The position numbers were made by a program, and so were the translations under genes. Shown here one piece after another: positions 1 to 9,446 of a DNA stretch of 64,000 nucleotides. The number at the start of each line of letters is the position of its first letter. Position 1 is the stretch's first letter. The notes under the pieces are model-generated. The model searched no databases. It was not told the DNA's origin and saw only the letters and a list, made by a program, of their open reading frames with translations. The DNA comes from Allostella vacuolata (GTDB lineage: Bacteria; Pseudomonadota; Alphaproteobacteria; ATCC43930; Allostellaceae). The DNA lies in NCBI GenBank assembly GCA_006739055.1, contig AP019702.1, forward strand, positions 3,745,388 to 3,809,387, read 5' to 3'.

Positions 1-508
1 GCGCGACCTGGCCGCCGGCATACGCTTCCGGCAGGGGCTGCAGGGCGCCCGAGGCGCGCACCATCCGCCCCTCGATCTGCACCGGGTCGAGCTGGACGGC
101 CGCACCCGGCGCCGGAATGCGCTCGACCGTCACCGTGTCGGCGTTGAGGAAGCGGGCGGCAAGGCCGGTGCCGGCCAGCAGCCGCCCCAGCGCTTCCTGC
201 GGCGGCAGCGTGCCGCTGACGCCCGGCGAGCGGACGCCGCGGGTGACCGCCCCTTGCGTCAGGACCTGGACCCGGGTGGCCGCCGAGAAGGCCGCCAGCG
301 CCCCGTCGACCGACTGGGCCGGAATCGAGAAGGCGACCGGCCCGGCCTGGGCCAGCTGCGCCGGCGGGCCGGCGGCCAGCGCGGCCGGCGGGCCGAGCAG
401 TGCCGCGCTCAGCAGCAGCCGGCCCAGCCAGCGATCCTGCCGCCGCCGGGCGGAGGGCCCAAGCCCGGACCGTTCCCCACCCATTCCATCGATCCCCGCC
501 TTCGCCAT
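1..508 (-). CDS. TonB-dependent receptor, FecA-like, N-terminal part (truncated by window edge)
   Basis: This is the 5' part of an outer-membrane ferric-siderophore or ferric-citrate-type receptor; the gene continues beyond the left edge. From the ATG at 506-508 the frame stays open. It encodes an Arg-rich n-region, a hydrophobic signal core (around residues 27-45) and then a secretin/TonB short N-terminal (STN) signalling domain beginning VAFSIPAQSVDGALAAFS. The STN domain is what a FecR-type anti-sigma factor reads in trans-envelope signalling. FecR- and FecI-like genes lie directly upstream on the same strand, the classical fecI-fecR-fecA order. A second ATG eight codons downstream is a possible start. 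The ligand cannot be deduced because the plug and barrel are outside the window. Confidence 0.85.
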   Translation of the reverse strand, partial: MAKAGIDGMGGERSGLGPSARRRQDRWLGRLLLSAALLGPPAALAAGPPAQLAQAGPVAFSIPAQSVDGALAAFSAATRVQVLTQGAVTRGVRSPGVSGTLPPQEALGRLLAGTGLAARFLNADTVTVERIPAPGAAVQLDPVQIEGRMVRASGALQPLPEAYAGGQVA

Positions 509-561
509 CCTGCTGCCCCGCTGGAACTGGATGCAGCCTCCCCGGGCCTGGCCCGCGAGAC

Positions 562-576
562 TGCGTCTTACTCGCC
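562..576 (-). promoter_or_regulatory. Candidate ECF-sigma promoter element before the receptor gene
   Basis: Read on the minus strand, GGCGAGTAAGACGCA lies about 54 bp before the receptor start. A near-identical 15-mer (AGCGAATTAGACGCA, 12 of 15 identical) sits at the same relative place in the second Fec cassette at 57246-57260. Conservation in two otherwise different intergenic gaps suggests the binding site of the cognate FecI-type sigma factors. The assignment to a promoter element is inference. Confidence 0.4.
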
Positions 577-629
577 TCTCGAACGACAAGACGACGGCGG
601 GCGGGAAATCCCTGGGAAGATTCTTCGGC

Positions 630-1664
630 CTACAGCAGCAGGGTCAGGTACGGGGTCAGGTGCACGACCCGGACCCCGACTCCGCGCTCCAGCGCGTCGA
701 GGACGGAAGCCGGCCGGTCCAGCGCGAAGACGCCCGACACGACATGGCCCGCCACCCGGTCGTCGAGCAGCACGATCCGGCCGGTCGAATAGCGGTTCAG
801 CTCGCCGACGACCGACGACAGCGGCTGCTGGCTGAACACGAGCTGGCCGTGCCGCCAGGCGAAGGCGGCGGCCGGATCGGCCGCGGCGGGCGGCGACAGG
901 CCGGCTCGCCCGGCCGCCACCCGCCAGCCCGGGCGCACCCGCACGGCGCGGTCCCAGGCCGGGCCGTCGCGATCGGCGGCGGCCACCTCGACCACCCCCT
1001 CGCCGACGGTGACGACGATCCGCCCGTCCTGCCGCCGCACGCCGAACTGGGTGCCGACGACGCGCACCGCGCCCACCTCCGTCTCGACCAGGAAGGGCCG
1101 GTCGGCATCGGGCCGGACATCGAACCAGGCTTCGCCGCGCAGCAGCCGCACCCGCCGCGCGCCCGGGCCGAGGCGGGTGGTGATCGCCGTATCGGTGTTG
1201 AGCTCGGCCGTGGAGCCGTCGGCCAGCGCCACCACCCGGTGGCCGCCGACCGCCGTCACATGGTCGGCCACCATGTTCTCAACGAGGGTCGGCCCGCGCG
1301 CCGCCCCCCAGCCCACGACCCCGACCAGCAACAGGGCGACAGCAGCGTTGCGCAGCCGCAGGCGGGGCCAGCGCCAGAATCGCGCGCCGTCGTCGGCCGC
1401 CGGCCCGCGATGGCCGGCCAGTTCCCGATGGACGGCGCGGGCCGGCTCCCGCAGTTCGTCGACGAGGGACTGCAGTTCGGCCCAGGCGCGCGCCTGCCCG
1501 GGGCCGCGGGCGAGCCAGGCCGCGAAGCCCGCCCGCTCGGCATCCGTCACGCCGTCGGCGCGCAGGCGATGAAACCAGGCGCTCGCCTCGGAAAAGAGCG
1601 CGTCGCCATTGTCCGCGGCGCCATTGAACGCGTCCGGCGGCGGTTCCTTGATCGTTTCGGCCAA
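630..1664 (-). CDS. fecR: FecR family anti-sigma factor / transmembrane sensor
   Basis: This is an inner-membrane anti-sigma regulator linking the upstream sigma factor to the downstream TonB receptor. The 344-aa protein has an N-terminal cytoplasmic DUF4880-type region (about residues 22-75, with AWFHRLRADGVTDAE and FAAWL), one transmembrane helix (about 107-121) and a periplasmic FecR domain (TAVGGHRVVALADGSTAELN through the GTQFGVR segment). The C-terminal DUF4974-like region includes LVFSQQPLSSVVGELNRY. The start is TTG at 1662-1664 with a weak Shine-Dalgarno. It lies 121 bp after the sigma gene and 121 bp before the receptor. In this family the periplasmic part contacts the receptor STN domain and the cytoplasmic part controls the sigma factor. 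Confidence 0.92.
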   Translation of the reverse strand: MAETIKEPPPDAFNGAADNGDALFSEASAWFHRLRADGVTDAERAGFAAWLARGPGQARAWAELQSLVDELREPARAVHRELAGHRGPAADDGARFWRWPRLRLRNAAVALLLVGVVGWGAARGPTLVENMVADHVTAVGGHRVVALADGSTAELNTDTAITTRLGPGARRVRLLRGEAWFDVRPDADRPFLVETEVGAVRVVGTQFGVRRQDGRIVVTVGEGVVEVAAADRDGPAWDRAVRVRPGWRVAAGRAGLSPPAAADPAAAFAWRHGQLVFSQQPLSSVVGELNRYSTGRIVLLDDRVAGHVVSGVFALDRPASVLDALERGVGVRVVHLTPYLTLLL

Positions 1665-1785
1665 TGTCCGTCCCAGCGGGTCCGTCCCAGAGGACGCGGC
1701 AGGAAGCCCGTCCCGGTTGTCGCGTCACTCTACTGCAAGGACGAGCGAAGTCGCCCGATCCCTGGCCGCTGCTGTGGCCGTCGCC

Positions 1786-2295
1786 TCACGTCCCCGGCCC
1801 CTTCAGGTGCGCGCGGCAATGCTCCAGGGCTTGGCGGAGGTGGTATTCGACCGTGCGCGGCGAGATGCCGAGCGCGTCCGCGATCTCCCGGTAGCTGCGC
1901 CCCTCCACATGGTAGAGCAGAAAGATCCGCCGTGCCTTGGGGGACAGTGCCCGGATCGCGCCCGCCAGCCGCTCGAAGGTCTGGCGCCGGTCGGCGAGCG
2001 CTTCCGCACCCGGGCCGGGCGCCGGGATCGCCTCGTCCGGCGGGCCGGCGTCGCGCAGGCGCCGCCGCTGCGCCTGGCGGCCGTGATCGATCGCGATGCG
2101 GTCCGCCACGGTGAACAGCAGCCCCGCCGGGTTTTCCACGCGCTCCCCGTCCGGCATCCGCGCCAACCGCAGGAAGGCGTCCTGGGCCAGATCGCGCGCG
2201 GCCTCGGGATCGCCCGTGCGCCGCGACAGGAACGCCTCCAGGCTGGCGCGGTGCTGCGAGAACAGGCCGGCGACCCTGGCCGCCCAGCCCGTCAC
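1786..2295 (-). CDS. fecI: ECF RNA polymerase sigma factor, FecI family
   Basis: This sigma-70 family extracytoplasmic-function factor is expected to transcribe the adjacent receptor gene when iron ligand is sensed. Region 2 is seen in LEAFLSRRTGDPEAARDLAQ followed by DAFLRLA. Region 4 HTH is seen in ALSPKARRIFLLYHVEGRSY and EIADALGISPRTVEYHL. I chose the GTG at 2293-2295 because AAGGGGA lies six bases upstream and the resulting 169 aa matches the usual family length. The frame also has an ATG at 2412, but that codon sits 8 bp from the Fur-like box, where the promoter should be. The factor is followed by its FecR partner. Confidence 0.9.
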   Translation of the reverse strand: MTGWAARVAGLFSQHRASLEAFLSRRTGDPEAARDLAQDAFLRLARMPDGERVENPAGLLFTVADRIAIDHGRQAQRRRLRDAGPPDEAIPAPGPGAEALADRRQTFERLAGAIRALSPKARRIFLLYHVEGRSYREIADALGISPRTVEYHLRQALEHCRAHLKGPGT

Positions 2296-2419
2296 GCCGT
2301 CCCCTTGCGCTGCGCCCCGGACACGCTCGGCCAGGTCGTCGGATGGATCCTGCTTCCGCTCACATGGATGCCGGTGGCTGGTTGCCCTCCCCCGCGTTAT
2401 ACGGCCTGTCACATACGAA

Positions 2420-2434
2420 TGCGAATAGTTCTCA
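2420..2434 (-). promoter_or_regulatory. Fur-box-like operator upstream of fecI (cassette 1)
   Basis: TGCGAATAGTTCTCA is an imperfect 7-1-7 inverted repeat close to the TGAGAATNATTCTCA form of the Fur box. It lies in the 141-bp gap between the SDR gene and the GTG start of the sigma factor, where an iron-responsive repressor would block fecI transcription. A very similar box precedes the second sigma gene at 59038-59052. Binding is inferred. Confidence 0.6.
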
Positions 2435-2436
2435 TA

Positions 2437-3189
2437 TCAATGGAACGACCGCCCGCCATCCACCGCGAGCGCCGTGCCGGTGACGAAGGACGATTCTTCC
2501 GAGGTGAGGAACAGCGCCGCCGATGCCATCTCGTCGACGGTGCCGAAGCGGCGGATGACGTAGCGGTCGAGGATCCGCTCGACGGCGGCGGCCCGGTCCG
2601 GCTCCTCGGCCAGCAGCCCTTCGACCATCGGCGTCTGTACCACCCCGGGACAGACCGCGTTGACCCGGATGCCGGCCGGCGCCAGGTCGATCGCCAGCGC
2701 CTTGCCGAACATCAGCAGGCCGGCCTTGGTCGCGCAGTAGGCGGCCGCGTTGGCGAGCGGGCGCAGCCCCGCCCCCGACGCGATGTTGACGATCGTGCCG
2801 CCGCCCGCCGCCTTCAGGTGCGGCACCGCCGCCTGGCAGACATGGAACGGGCCGGTCAGGTTGACCGCCATCATCGCCGACCATTCGGCCGCCGTCGTCG
2901 TCTCGAAGGAATGGAAGGTGCAGAGCCCGGCGCTGTTGACCACGCCGTCGAGCCCGCCCATGCGCTCGGCCGCCGCCCCGACCGCGGCTGCGACCGACCC
3001 GGGATCGGTTACGTCGCAGGCAAGCCCGATCGCCCCCGGCGCCATCTCCGCCACCGCCGCCGCCAGGCGATCCCCGTCGCGGTCGGCCAGCGCCACCCGG
3101 GCGCCCTCGGCCCGGAACAGGCCGGCCGTCGCGCGGCCGATGCCGGAAGCCGCGCCGGTGATCAGAATCCGTCGTCCATCGAGCCGCAT
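2437..3189 (-). CDS. SDR family NAD(P)-dependent oxidoreductase
   Basis: This is a classical short-chain dehydrogenase/reductase of 250 aa. The glycine-rich nucleotide motif TGAASGIG (residues 11-18), Asp36 after beta-2 (suggesting NAD preference), NSAG (85-88), Ser138, and Tyr151-x3-Lys155 (YCATK) are all present, so it should be active. Late motifs PGVVQTPM and a terminal AVDGGRS are typical of the FabG-like group. The substrate cannot be assigned. It lies upstream of the fec cassette on the same strand, but the Fur-like box between them suggests separate promoters. It is divergent from the oxygenase gene at 3289. Confidence 0.9.
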   Translation of the reverse strand: MRLDGRRILITGAASGIGRATAGLFRAEGARVALADRDGDRLAAAVAEMAPGAIGLACDVTDPGSVAAAVGAAAERMGGLDGVVNSAGLCTFHSFETTTAAEWSAMMAVNLTGPFHVCQAAVPHLKAAGGGTIVNIASGAGLRPLANAAAYCATKAGLLMFGKALAIDLAPAGIRVNAVCPGVVQTPMVEGLLAEEPDRAAAVERILDRYVIRRFGTVDEMASAALFLTSEESSFVTGTALAVDGGRSFH

Positions 3190-3288
3190 GATCCGCCCCC
3201 TCCATAGTCCCGTGCGAAGGGGAGCTTAACGCCGGCCGGCCGAGACGCTAGGCTCCGTTGTATCGGCCCCTTCCGCGGCGAGGTTCCC

Positions 3289-4320
3289 ATGTCCGGCCCA
3301 GGCTCTTGCGGCGGCGACCCTTCCGGCATCATTCCCGTCCTCGACCTCGGTCCGTGGCTGGAGGGCCGGCCCGGTGCGCAGGCGGCGCTGGGCGCGCAGC
3401 TGCACCGCGCCTTCACCACGGTCGGCTTCTACTTCATCGTCAATCACGGGGTGCCGGCGGACCTGGTCGACGGCGCCTTCGCCGCCGCCCGGCGCTTCCA
3501 TGGGATGCCGCTCGCGGCCAAGCAGGTCCTGGCGATCGACCGGCACAACATCGGCTACATGCCGATGCGCGGCGCCACCACGCGCTTCAACGCGCTCGGC
3601 ACCCGCCACCGGCCCAACGCCAACGAGGCGATCTTCTTCAAGCGCGAGCTGGCGGACGACCATCCCGACGTGCTGGCGGGCAGGCGCTTCCGCGGCCGCA
3701 ACCAGTGGCCGGACGAGGCGGCCCTGCCGGGCTTCCGCGCCGCGGTGCTGGCCTATTGCAGCGCGATGGAGGCGCTGGGCCGGCGCCTGCTGCCGCTCTA
3801 CGCCAGCGCGCTCGACCTGCCGGCGGACTGGTTCGATGCGGCCTTCGCCGACCCCATGTTCACGCTGCGCATGAGCCACTATCCGCCGGCCGAGCCGCCG
3901 CCCGCCGATGCCGACCCGGAGGACCCGGAATGGGGGCTCGCCCCCCACACCGACACCAGCTTCCTGACCCTGCTGGCCCAGAACCGCATCCCCGGCCTGT
4001 CGCTGCGCCTGCCCGACGGGCGGTGGATCGACGCACCGGCACCCGACGGCGCCTTCCTGGTCAATGGCGGCAACATGCTGCGGCTGTGGACCAACGACCG
4101 CTTCCTGGCGACGCCGCACCGCGTGCTCAACCGCAGCGGCGGCGACCGCTACGCCATCCCCTTCTTCATGGACTGCGCCCGCGACTGGCCGATCGAGCCC
4201 GTGCCGACGACCGTCGACGAGGCCCATCCGCGGCGGCACCCGACCACCACCTATGCCGAGTTCATGGAGACCTACCAGCGCTCCAACTTCCACCACGCGA
4301 TGGAGAAGCAGCCGGCCTGA
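3289..4320 (+). CDS. 2-oxoglutarate/Fe(II)-dependent oxygenase, isopenicillin-N-synthase-like
   Basis: This is a non-heme iron dioxygenase of 343 aa with the DIOX N-terminal domain (IIPVLDLGPWLEG, then FTTVGFYFIVNHGVP) and a 2OG-FeII jelly-roll C-terminal domain. The metal triad is visible as His220-x-Asp222 (PHTDTSFLTLL) and His277 (ATPHRVLN). Arg287 in DRYAIPFF fits the co-substrate-binding arginine of the RxS-type motif, with Ala-Ile after the Arg rather than a canonical Ser. The family oxidises diverse small molecules (ethylene-forming, gibberellin, purine and amino-acid oxygenases), and nothing in the neighbourhood fixes the substrate. It is divergent from the SDR gene. Confidence 0.87.
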   Translation: MSGPGSCGGDPSGIIPVLDLGPWLEGRPGAQAALGAQLHRAFTTVGFYFIVNHGVPADLVDGAFAAARRFHGMPLAAKQVLAIDRHNIGYMPMRGATTRFNALGTRHRPNANEAIFFKRELADDHPDVLAGRRFRGRNQWPDEAALPGFRAAVLAYCSAMEALGRRLLPLYASALDLPADWFDAAFADPMFTLRMSHYPPAEPPPADADPEDPEWGLAPHTDTSFLTLLAQNRIPGLSLRLPDGRWIDAPAPDGAFLVNGGNMLRLWTNDRFLATPHRVLNRSGGDRYAIPFFMDCARDWPIEPVPTTVDEAHPRRHPTTTYAEFMETYQRSNFHHAMEKQPA

Positions 4321-4435
4321 CCGGAAACCGGGCGCCATCCACACCGGTTCGACCAGGATGTGCCGCATGACGGTGGACGCGGCACGACGGCCGCGGCCAT
4401 AAGGCCGCATACACAGCGAAAGGCTGCCGCCCCCC

Positions 4436-5071
4436 GTGACCAACCGCCTCCTCCCCGTCCTCGCCCTGGCGCTCGTCCTGGCCCCGGCCGCCGCCGGCAT
4501 CGGCCACGCCCAGCCGGCGCCCATGCCGGTGGCCGGCGCGGCCGACCCCGCGCGCATCGCCGCCGGCACCTACCGGGCCGACCCCAGCCACACGCAGATC
4601 GCCTTCAAGGTCAACCATTTCGGCTTCAACGCCTATCACGGCCTCCTGCCGGGGGGCGCCGGGACGCTCGCGATCGACCCGGCCCGGCCGGCGGCCGCGA
4701 CGGTGGCGATCGAGATCCCGCTGGCCGGCGTCGTCACCACCAGCGAGGAGCTGAACGGGCACCTGAAGAGCGCCGACTTCTTCGACGTGGCCCAGCACCC
4801 GATGGCCCGCTTCCGCTCGACGTCCGTGGTGGTGGACGGCCTGTCGGCGCGCATCTCCGGCGAGCTGACGCTGCGCGGCGTGACCCGGCCGGTGGTGCTG
4901 GATGCCCGCTTCACCGGCGCCGGCGTCAACCCGATGAACAAGGCCGCCACCATCGGCTTCGAAGCCACGACGGCGATCCAGCGCAGCGAATTCGGCATCG
5001 CCTACGCCCTGCCCGCGGTCGGCGACCGCGTCGAGCTGACGATCACGGCTGCCTTCGAGAAGGCCCAATGA
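4436..5071 (+). CDS. YceI family periplasmic lipid-binding-like protein
   Basis: This is a secreted YceI-domain protein of 211 aa. Residues 1-25 form a signal peptide (LLPVLALALVLAPAAAG, cleavage near GHAQ). The mature part begins with the diagnostic GTYRADPSHTQIAFKVNHFG and continues as a lipocalin-like barrel. HLKSADFFDVAQHP and the GELTLRGVTRPVVLD strand are also typical. YceI proteins bind polyprenoid or other amphipathic molecules, and their cellular role is poorly known. The start is GTG at 4436. The next gene starts about 90 bp downstream on the same strand. Confidence 0.9.
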   Translation: MTNRLLPVLALALVLAPAAAGIGHAQPAPMPVAGAADPARIAAGTYRADPSHTQIAFKVNHFGFNAYHGLLPGGAGTLAIDPARPAAATVAIEIPLAGVVTTSEELNGHLKSADFFDVAQHPMARFRSTSVVVDGLSARISGELTLRGVTRPVVLDARFTGAGVNPMNKAATIGFEATTAIQRSEFGIAYALPAVGDRVELTITAAFEKAQ

Positions 5072-5162
5072 CCGCGCCCCGCATGTCGCCGGCCCGCATG
5101 TCGTCGGAACGCGCGGTGGCATGCGGGCGTTCTTCCCGCGCCCGACGGAGGGGTATTCCACG

Positions 5163-5312
5163 ATGAACCTGTCGCTGAACGTGATCACCCTGCAGCCGCT
5201 CCTGGCCCTGGTGATCGGCATCCTGATCCTGATCTTCCCGCGCATCCTCAACTATGCGGTCGCCGCCTACCTGATCGTGATCGGGGTCATGGGCCTGTCG
5301 ACCCAGCTATGA
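5163..5312 (+). CDS. DUF3096-like small membrane protein
   Basis: A 49-aa protein consisting almost wholly of two hydrophobic helices (about residues 8-24 and 30-44) joined at a PRILNYAVAAYL turn. This matches the DUF3096 pattern of tiny inner-membrane proteins of unknown function. The ATG at 5163 follows GGAGGGG about 8 bases upstream, a strong ribosome binding site that supports this start over the in-frame ATG at 5121. It is probably co-transcribed with yceI. Confidence 0.75.
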   Translation: MNLSLNVITLQPLLALVIGILILIFPRILNYAVAAYLIVIGVMGLSTQL

Positions 5313-5334
5313 CGCCGATGACCACGGCCGCCCG

Positions 5335-5862
5335 ATGACGACGGGCCCCGCGATCGCCGCCGTCTCGGCCGCGATCGGACTGCGGCTCGCCCGCGCGGCC
5401 GACACGGTGCCGGGCGCCCGCTTCCGCCACGGGCTGGCGGGCAGCAAGGGCGCCGAGCTGGCCCTCACCCTGTTCCGGCTTCGGCCGGTGGCCGCCGAGG
5501 TGCCGGGCCGCCAGCCGGACCCCGGGGGCATCCGGCCGGCATCCACCCTGGAGCTGGACTATCTCGTGGCAGCCTTCGGGCGCGATGATCACTACGAGCC
5601 GGACCGGCTGATCGCGGCGGCCATGCAGGCGATGCTGGACCGTCCGGTGATCGACGCCGAGGAACTGGCGGCCGCGATCGCCGCCCGGTCCTTCGCCCTG
5701 GCCGGCATCGACCCCGCGTCCCTGGGCCGGCCCGAGATCGTCACCGTCGAGCTGACGCCGGCCGACCTGGCCGCACTCGGCCAGCGCTTCGCAACCGCCA
5801 TCGGCGGGGCGACCGCCGCCTACCGGGTGCGGGGCCTGGCCTTCCCGGCCGGCCGCGCCTGA
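5335..5862 (+). CDS. Hypothetical protein, possible DUF4255/Pvc16-N-like domain
   Basis: A 175-aa soluble protein that I do not recognise with certainty. The pattern TLELDYLVAAFGRDDHYEPD then LIAAAMQAMLDRPVI, followed by a helix and EIVTVELTPADLAALGQRF, resembles the Pvc16 N-terminal domain (DUF4255) of contractile-injection-system cap proteins, including the aMqaLhdnPv-type helix. No other injection-system gene is in the window, so if the match is right this is an orphan. It lies 22 bp after the DUF3096 gene and 19 bp before the transglycosylase, suggesting one transcript. Confidence 0.6.
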   Translation: MTTGPAIAAVSAAIGLRLARAADTVPGARFRHGLAGSKGAELALTLFRLRPVAAEVPGRQPDPGGIRPASTLELDYLVAAFGRDDHYEPDRLIAAAMQAMLDRPVIDAEELAAAIAARSFALAGIDPASLGRPEIVTVELTPADLAALGQRFATAIGGATAAYRVRGLAFPAGRA

Positions 5863-5881
5863 CGCCCGCCGGCGCCGACGG

Positions 5882-6547
5882 ATGCTGACCATCCTGTTCC
5901 GCATCCTGCTGGCGCTGGCGGTGCTGCCGCTGCTGCTCATCGTCGCCTATCGCTGGATCGACCCACCGCTCACCCCGCTGATGGTCATCCGCTGGGCCGG
6001 CGGGGCGGCGATCGACCACCGCCCCATTCCGCTGGAGGCGGTGGCACCGGCCCTGCCGCGCGCCATCATCGCGTCGGAAGACAACCGCTTCTGCACCCAT
6101 GCCGGCATCGACTTCGACGCGGTCCGGGACGCGATCGACGAGCAGGAGGAGACCGGGCGCCTGCGCGGCGCCAGCACCGTCACCATGCAGGTCGCCCGCA
6201 ACCTGTTCCTGTGGCCGGGCGGCGGCTTCGTCCGCAAGGCGGTCGAGGCGCCGCTGGCGCTGGCGATCGACGCCCTTTGGCCGAAGCGGCGGGTGATGGA
6301 AGTCTATCTGGGCATCGCCGAATGGGGCGACGGCGTGTTCGGCGCGGAAGCGGCCGCCCGGCGCCATTTCCGCAAGCCGGCCGTGCGCCTGACCCGGACC
6401 GAGGCGGCGCGCCTGGCCGCCGTCCTGCCCAACCCGCGCCGCTGGAACGCGGCCGTCCCCACCGCCTACATCCAGCGCCGGACGGCGACCATCGACGGCC
6501 GGGTCAACCAGCTCGGCCCGGCCGGAGTCGCATGCGTCGACCCCTGA
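5882..6547 (+). CDS. mtgA: Monofunctional peptidoglycan glycosyltransferase
   Basis: This is a GT51 transglycosylase that polymerises lipid II into glycan strands at the outer face of the inner membrane. The 221-aa protein has one N-terminal membrane anchor (about residues 4-22) and no transpeptidase domain. Catalytic motif I is ASEDNRFCTHAGID, with Glu66 as the expected catalytic base. Motif II is GASTVTMQVARNLF (96-109), and RKAVEAPLALAID plus KRRVMEVYLGIAEWG follow. Length and order match MtgA. It is the last gene of a short plus-strand run beginning with yceI. Confidence 0.93.
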   Translation: MLTILFRILLALAVLPLLLIVAYRWIDPPLTPLMVIRWAGGAAIDHRPIPLEAVAPALPRAIIASEDNRFCTHAGIDFDAVRDAIDEQEETGRLRGASTVTMQVARNLFLWPGGGFVRKAVEAPLALAIDALWPKRRVMEVYLGIAEWGDGVFGAEAAARRHFRKPAVRLTRTEAARLAAVLPNPRRWNAAVPTAYIQRRTATIDGRVNQLGPAGVACVDP

Positions 6548-6649
6548 CCGGGCCGACAACCCCTCGGCTGCGGACAAGTCCGATCTTGCGGCATAAGTAC
6601 GATTGCCTAAGCTGGATACATCGCAGCTTGTGATTTGATCCGCCGGGAC

Positions 6650-6835
6650 ATGCAGCACGCTGAACGAGACGCGTTCGACAGGCTGAAGGCGGAACTGGCC
6701 CGCGCCTTTGACGCTCCCGATTCGCTCTATCGCCCGCTGACAGCCGCAGACGTCATCGCCCGAAACAAGGCTCGGCACCGTGACGATCCTGCACGGTCGC
6801 ATGCATCAGGACGCCGGGAGGACTTCCCCTCATGA
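6650..6835 (+). CDS. Hypothetical 61-aa protein
   Basis: A short, charged, mainly helical protein (FDRLKAELARAFDAPD, then YRPLTAADVIARNKARHRD) that I do not recognise. The LTAADVIARNKAR-type segment has the look of a small antitoxin or DNA-associated protein, but no toxin gene follows. An in-frame TTG at 6635 could extend it by five residues. The upstream 60 bp is more AT-rich than its surroundings, consistent with its own promoter. A strong hairpin follows the stop codon. Confidence 0.45.
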   Translation: MQHAERDAFDRLKAELARAFDAPDSLYRPLTAADVIARNKARHRDDPARSHASGRREDFPS

Positions 6836-6840
6836 CCACG

Positions 6841-6870
6841 GGCGGCCGGGCCCGTCGCTGCCCGGCCGCC
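6841..6870. terminator. Bidirectional terminator-like hairpin
   Basis: An 11-bp perfect stem (GGCGGCCGGGC pairing with GCCCGGCCGCC) with an 8-base loop lies between two convergent genes, the 61-aa ORF ending at 6835 and the OYE gene ending at 6884. There is no U tract, so termination strength is uncertain. Confidence 0.55.
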
Positions 6871-6883
6871 GGCAGGCCGGCGG

Positions 6884-8922
<2,039 letters not shown>

Positions 8923-8995
8923 GCTCGTGTTTCTCCAGCTGCGGTGAACGCGCCCGTCAATATAGGCCCTCGGCGTGCCGGATTTAAGGCAATCC

Positions 8996-9421
8996 CTATC
9001 CGGCCATCGCGCCCGCGTTCAGCAGCGCGACCGCCAGTTGCACGCCGACCATGGCCAGCGCCGCCGCCTGGTTGCCGGCCTCGATCAGGTGGCGCAGGGT
9101 CGGCATCACCAGCGTCGCCACCAGGAAGGTGGCGATCTGCAGGATCACCGCGACCGCGCCCCACAGCACCACGTCGAGCCACACGGCCGAGGTGGCGAGC
9201 GTGGCGGCCAGCGGGATCGCGACGCCGAGCAGGATGCCCAGCATCATGATGCCGGCCGCCATGTTGCCCTCGCGGATCAGCGTCCGCTCCCGGAACGGCG
9301 TGATCGCCATGTAGAGCAGCACGCCCGCCGCCAGCAGCACCAGCGTCGTCACGAAATGCAGCAGCAGCACCGGCACGCCGGCACCCAGGCTGGTAAAGAT
9401 GCGGCTCAACGCGTCGTCCAT
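8996..9421 (-). CDS. DUF350 family inner-membrane protein (YjfL-like)
   Basis: A 141-aa integral membrane protein with four predicted helices (about residues 15-40, 52-75, 80-105 and 118-138). The DUF350 pattern is visible: REGNMAAGIMMLGILLGVAIPLA in the second helix region and EAGNQAAALAMVGVQLAVALLNAGAM at the end. The conserved charged-Gly-Asn repeats recur in both halves. Function is unknown. It sits 25 bp after the DUF2491 gene and 73 bp before the pspA-like gene, a conserved arrangement. Confidence 0.87.
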   Translation of the reverse strand: MDDALSRIFTSLGAGVPVLLLHFVTTLVLLAAGVLLYMAITPFRERTLIREGNMAAGIMMLGILLGVAIPLAATLATSAVWLDVVLWGAVAVILQIATFLVATLVMPTLRHLIEAGNQAAALAMVGVQLAVALLNAGAMAG

Positions 9422-9446
9422 CGGACGGTATCCCTCTTCCTGCAGT

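Noticed and set aside
2296-2412. Longer sigma-factor start at the ATG 2412
   Set aside because: The codon lies 8 bp from the Fur-like box, where the promoter should be, and the extra residues have no family match; the GTG at 2295 has a good ribosome binding site.
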